Notes under the pieces: model-generated | The model's input: the letters and a program-made list of their open reading frames with translations, nothing else | What the model was told of the DNA's origin: nothing | Database searches by the model: none | In this document: in pieces, positions 5,547 through 5,746 of the stretch | Layout: every line of letters begins with the position of its first letter | Position numbering within the stretch: the first letter of the stretch is position 1 | Program-made: the position numbers and the translations under genes | Assembly (NCBI GenBank): GCA_009930125.1 | Contig: RZYZ01000135.1 | Span: 1 to 5,746 of the forward strand | Length of the DNA: 5,746 bases | Direction: 5' to 3' | Source of the DNA: Clostridia bacterium | GTDB taxonomy: Bacteria; Bacillota; Clostridia; Clostridiales; Clostridiaceae

Positions 5547-5746
5547 ATGTCAAGAGTTGTATTCTACCACAGGAGATTCAAAGTACTGCAGATCGGAAAG
5601 TCTTCCTATGTGGTTGTCAGAAAGAATACCCCGAACTACAGCGAGCACTCCCATCTATCCTCACTCCATGGAGCCATTTCCCTGATCCGACTTCTGGATC
5701 ATGGCCTCATGCCCCATTCCGACTATCTCAGAGAATCCGCCCGAAG
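5547..5746 (+). CDS. Unrecognised protein, N-terminal 66 codons (3' truncated by window end)
   Basis: An open frame starts at ATG 5547, preceded by an excellent AGGAGG (5532-5537) with a 9-nt spacer, and stays open to the window end. A promoter candidate lies at 5472-5500. The visible protein begins MSRVVFYHRRFKVLQIGKSS and is basic at first. It continues with YVVVRKNTPNYSEHSHL and then a helix-like stretch rich in His and Leu with ISLIRLLDHGLMPHSDYL. There is no signal peptide or membrane segment. The N-terminal pattern of short alternating strands (VVFY, FKVLQIG, YVVVRK) suggests a small beta sheet followed by a helix. I do not recognise the family. It is transcribed divergently from the DUF1858-DUF438 operon across a 242-bp intergenic region. 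I regard the gene as real because of the RBS, the promoter and the unbroken frame, but the function is unknown. Confidence 0.75.
   Translation, partial: MSRVVFYHRRFKVLQIGKSSYVVVRKNTPNYSEHSHLSSLHGAISLIRLLDHGLMPHSDYLRESAR

Overview
The window looks like a chromosomal segment of a low-to-moderate-GC Gram-positive anaerobe (Bacillota; Erysipelotrichia- or Clostridia-like). This rests on strong AGGAGG-type ribosome binding sites before most genes, TATAAT-type -10 boxes, a ThyA of the B. subtilis ThyA/phage phi3T type, and a DUF1858/DUF438-hemerythrin pair typical of anaerobic Firmicutes. I see no mobile element, tRNA, rRNA or CRISPR array. The exact taxon cannot be fixed from the sequence alone.

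Layout. (1) Bases 1-1369, plus strand: the 3' end of an MFS (SLC45/GPH-like) sugar-type transporter, a RimJ/RimL-like GNAT acetyltransferase 30 bp downstream, then a textbook intrinsic terminator with a UUCG loop. (2) Bases 1391-3604, minus strand: a promoter followed by thyA (thymidylate synthase), folA (dihydrofolate reductase, TAATG overlap with thyA) and a small APH/choline-kinase-like phosphotransferase. ThyA makes dTMP and oxidises methylene-THF to DHF, and FolA reduces DHF back to THF, so the first two genes form a closed cycle; the role of the kinase is unknown. (3) Bases 3702-5370, minus strand: a two-gene operon of a small DUF1858 protein and a DUF438-hemerythrin(HHE)-PAS protein, joined by an ATGA overlap. 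It ends at a terminator that appears usable in both directions. (4) Bases 5472-5746, plus strand: a divergent promoter, RBS and the first 66 codons of an unrecognised protein cut off by the window end.

The most interesting signal is a perfect 16-bp palindrome, TTTGACCTAGGTCAAA, at 5355-5370. It is centred about 42.5 bp upstream of the predicted start of the DUF1858-DUF438 operon, whose -10 is perfect and whose -35 is poor. That geometry is the class II activator arrangement of CRP/FNR-family proteins, and the site matches the motif I recall for HcpR, a nitrosative-stress regulator of anaerobes. With a hemerythrin-type di-iron domain, a PAS domain and a small protein resembling the N-terminal domain of ScdA/YtfE iron-centre repair proteins, this suggests a nitric oxide or redox response module of unknown biochemistry.
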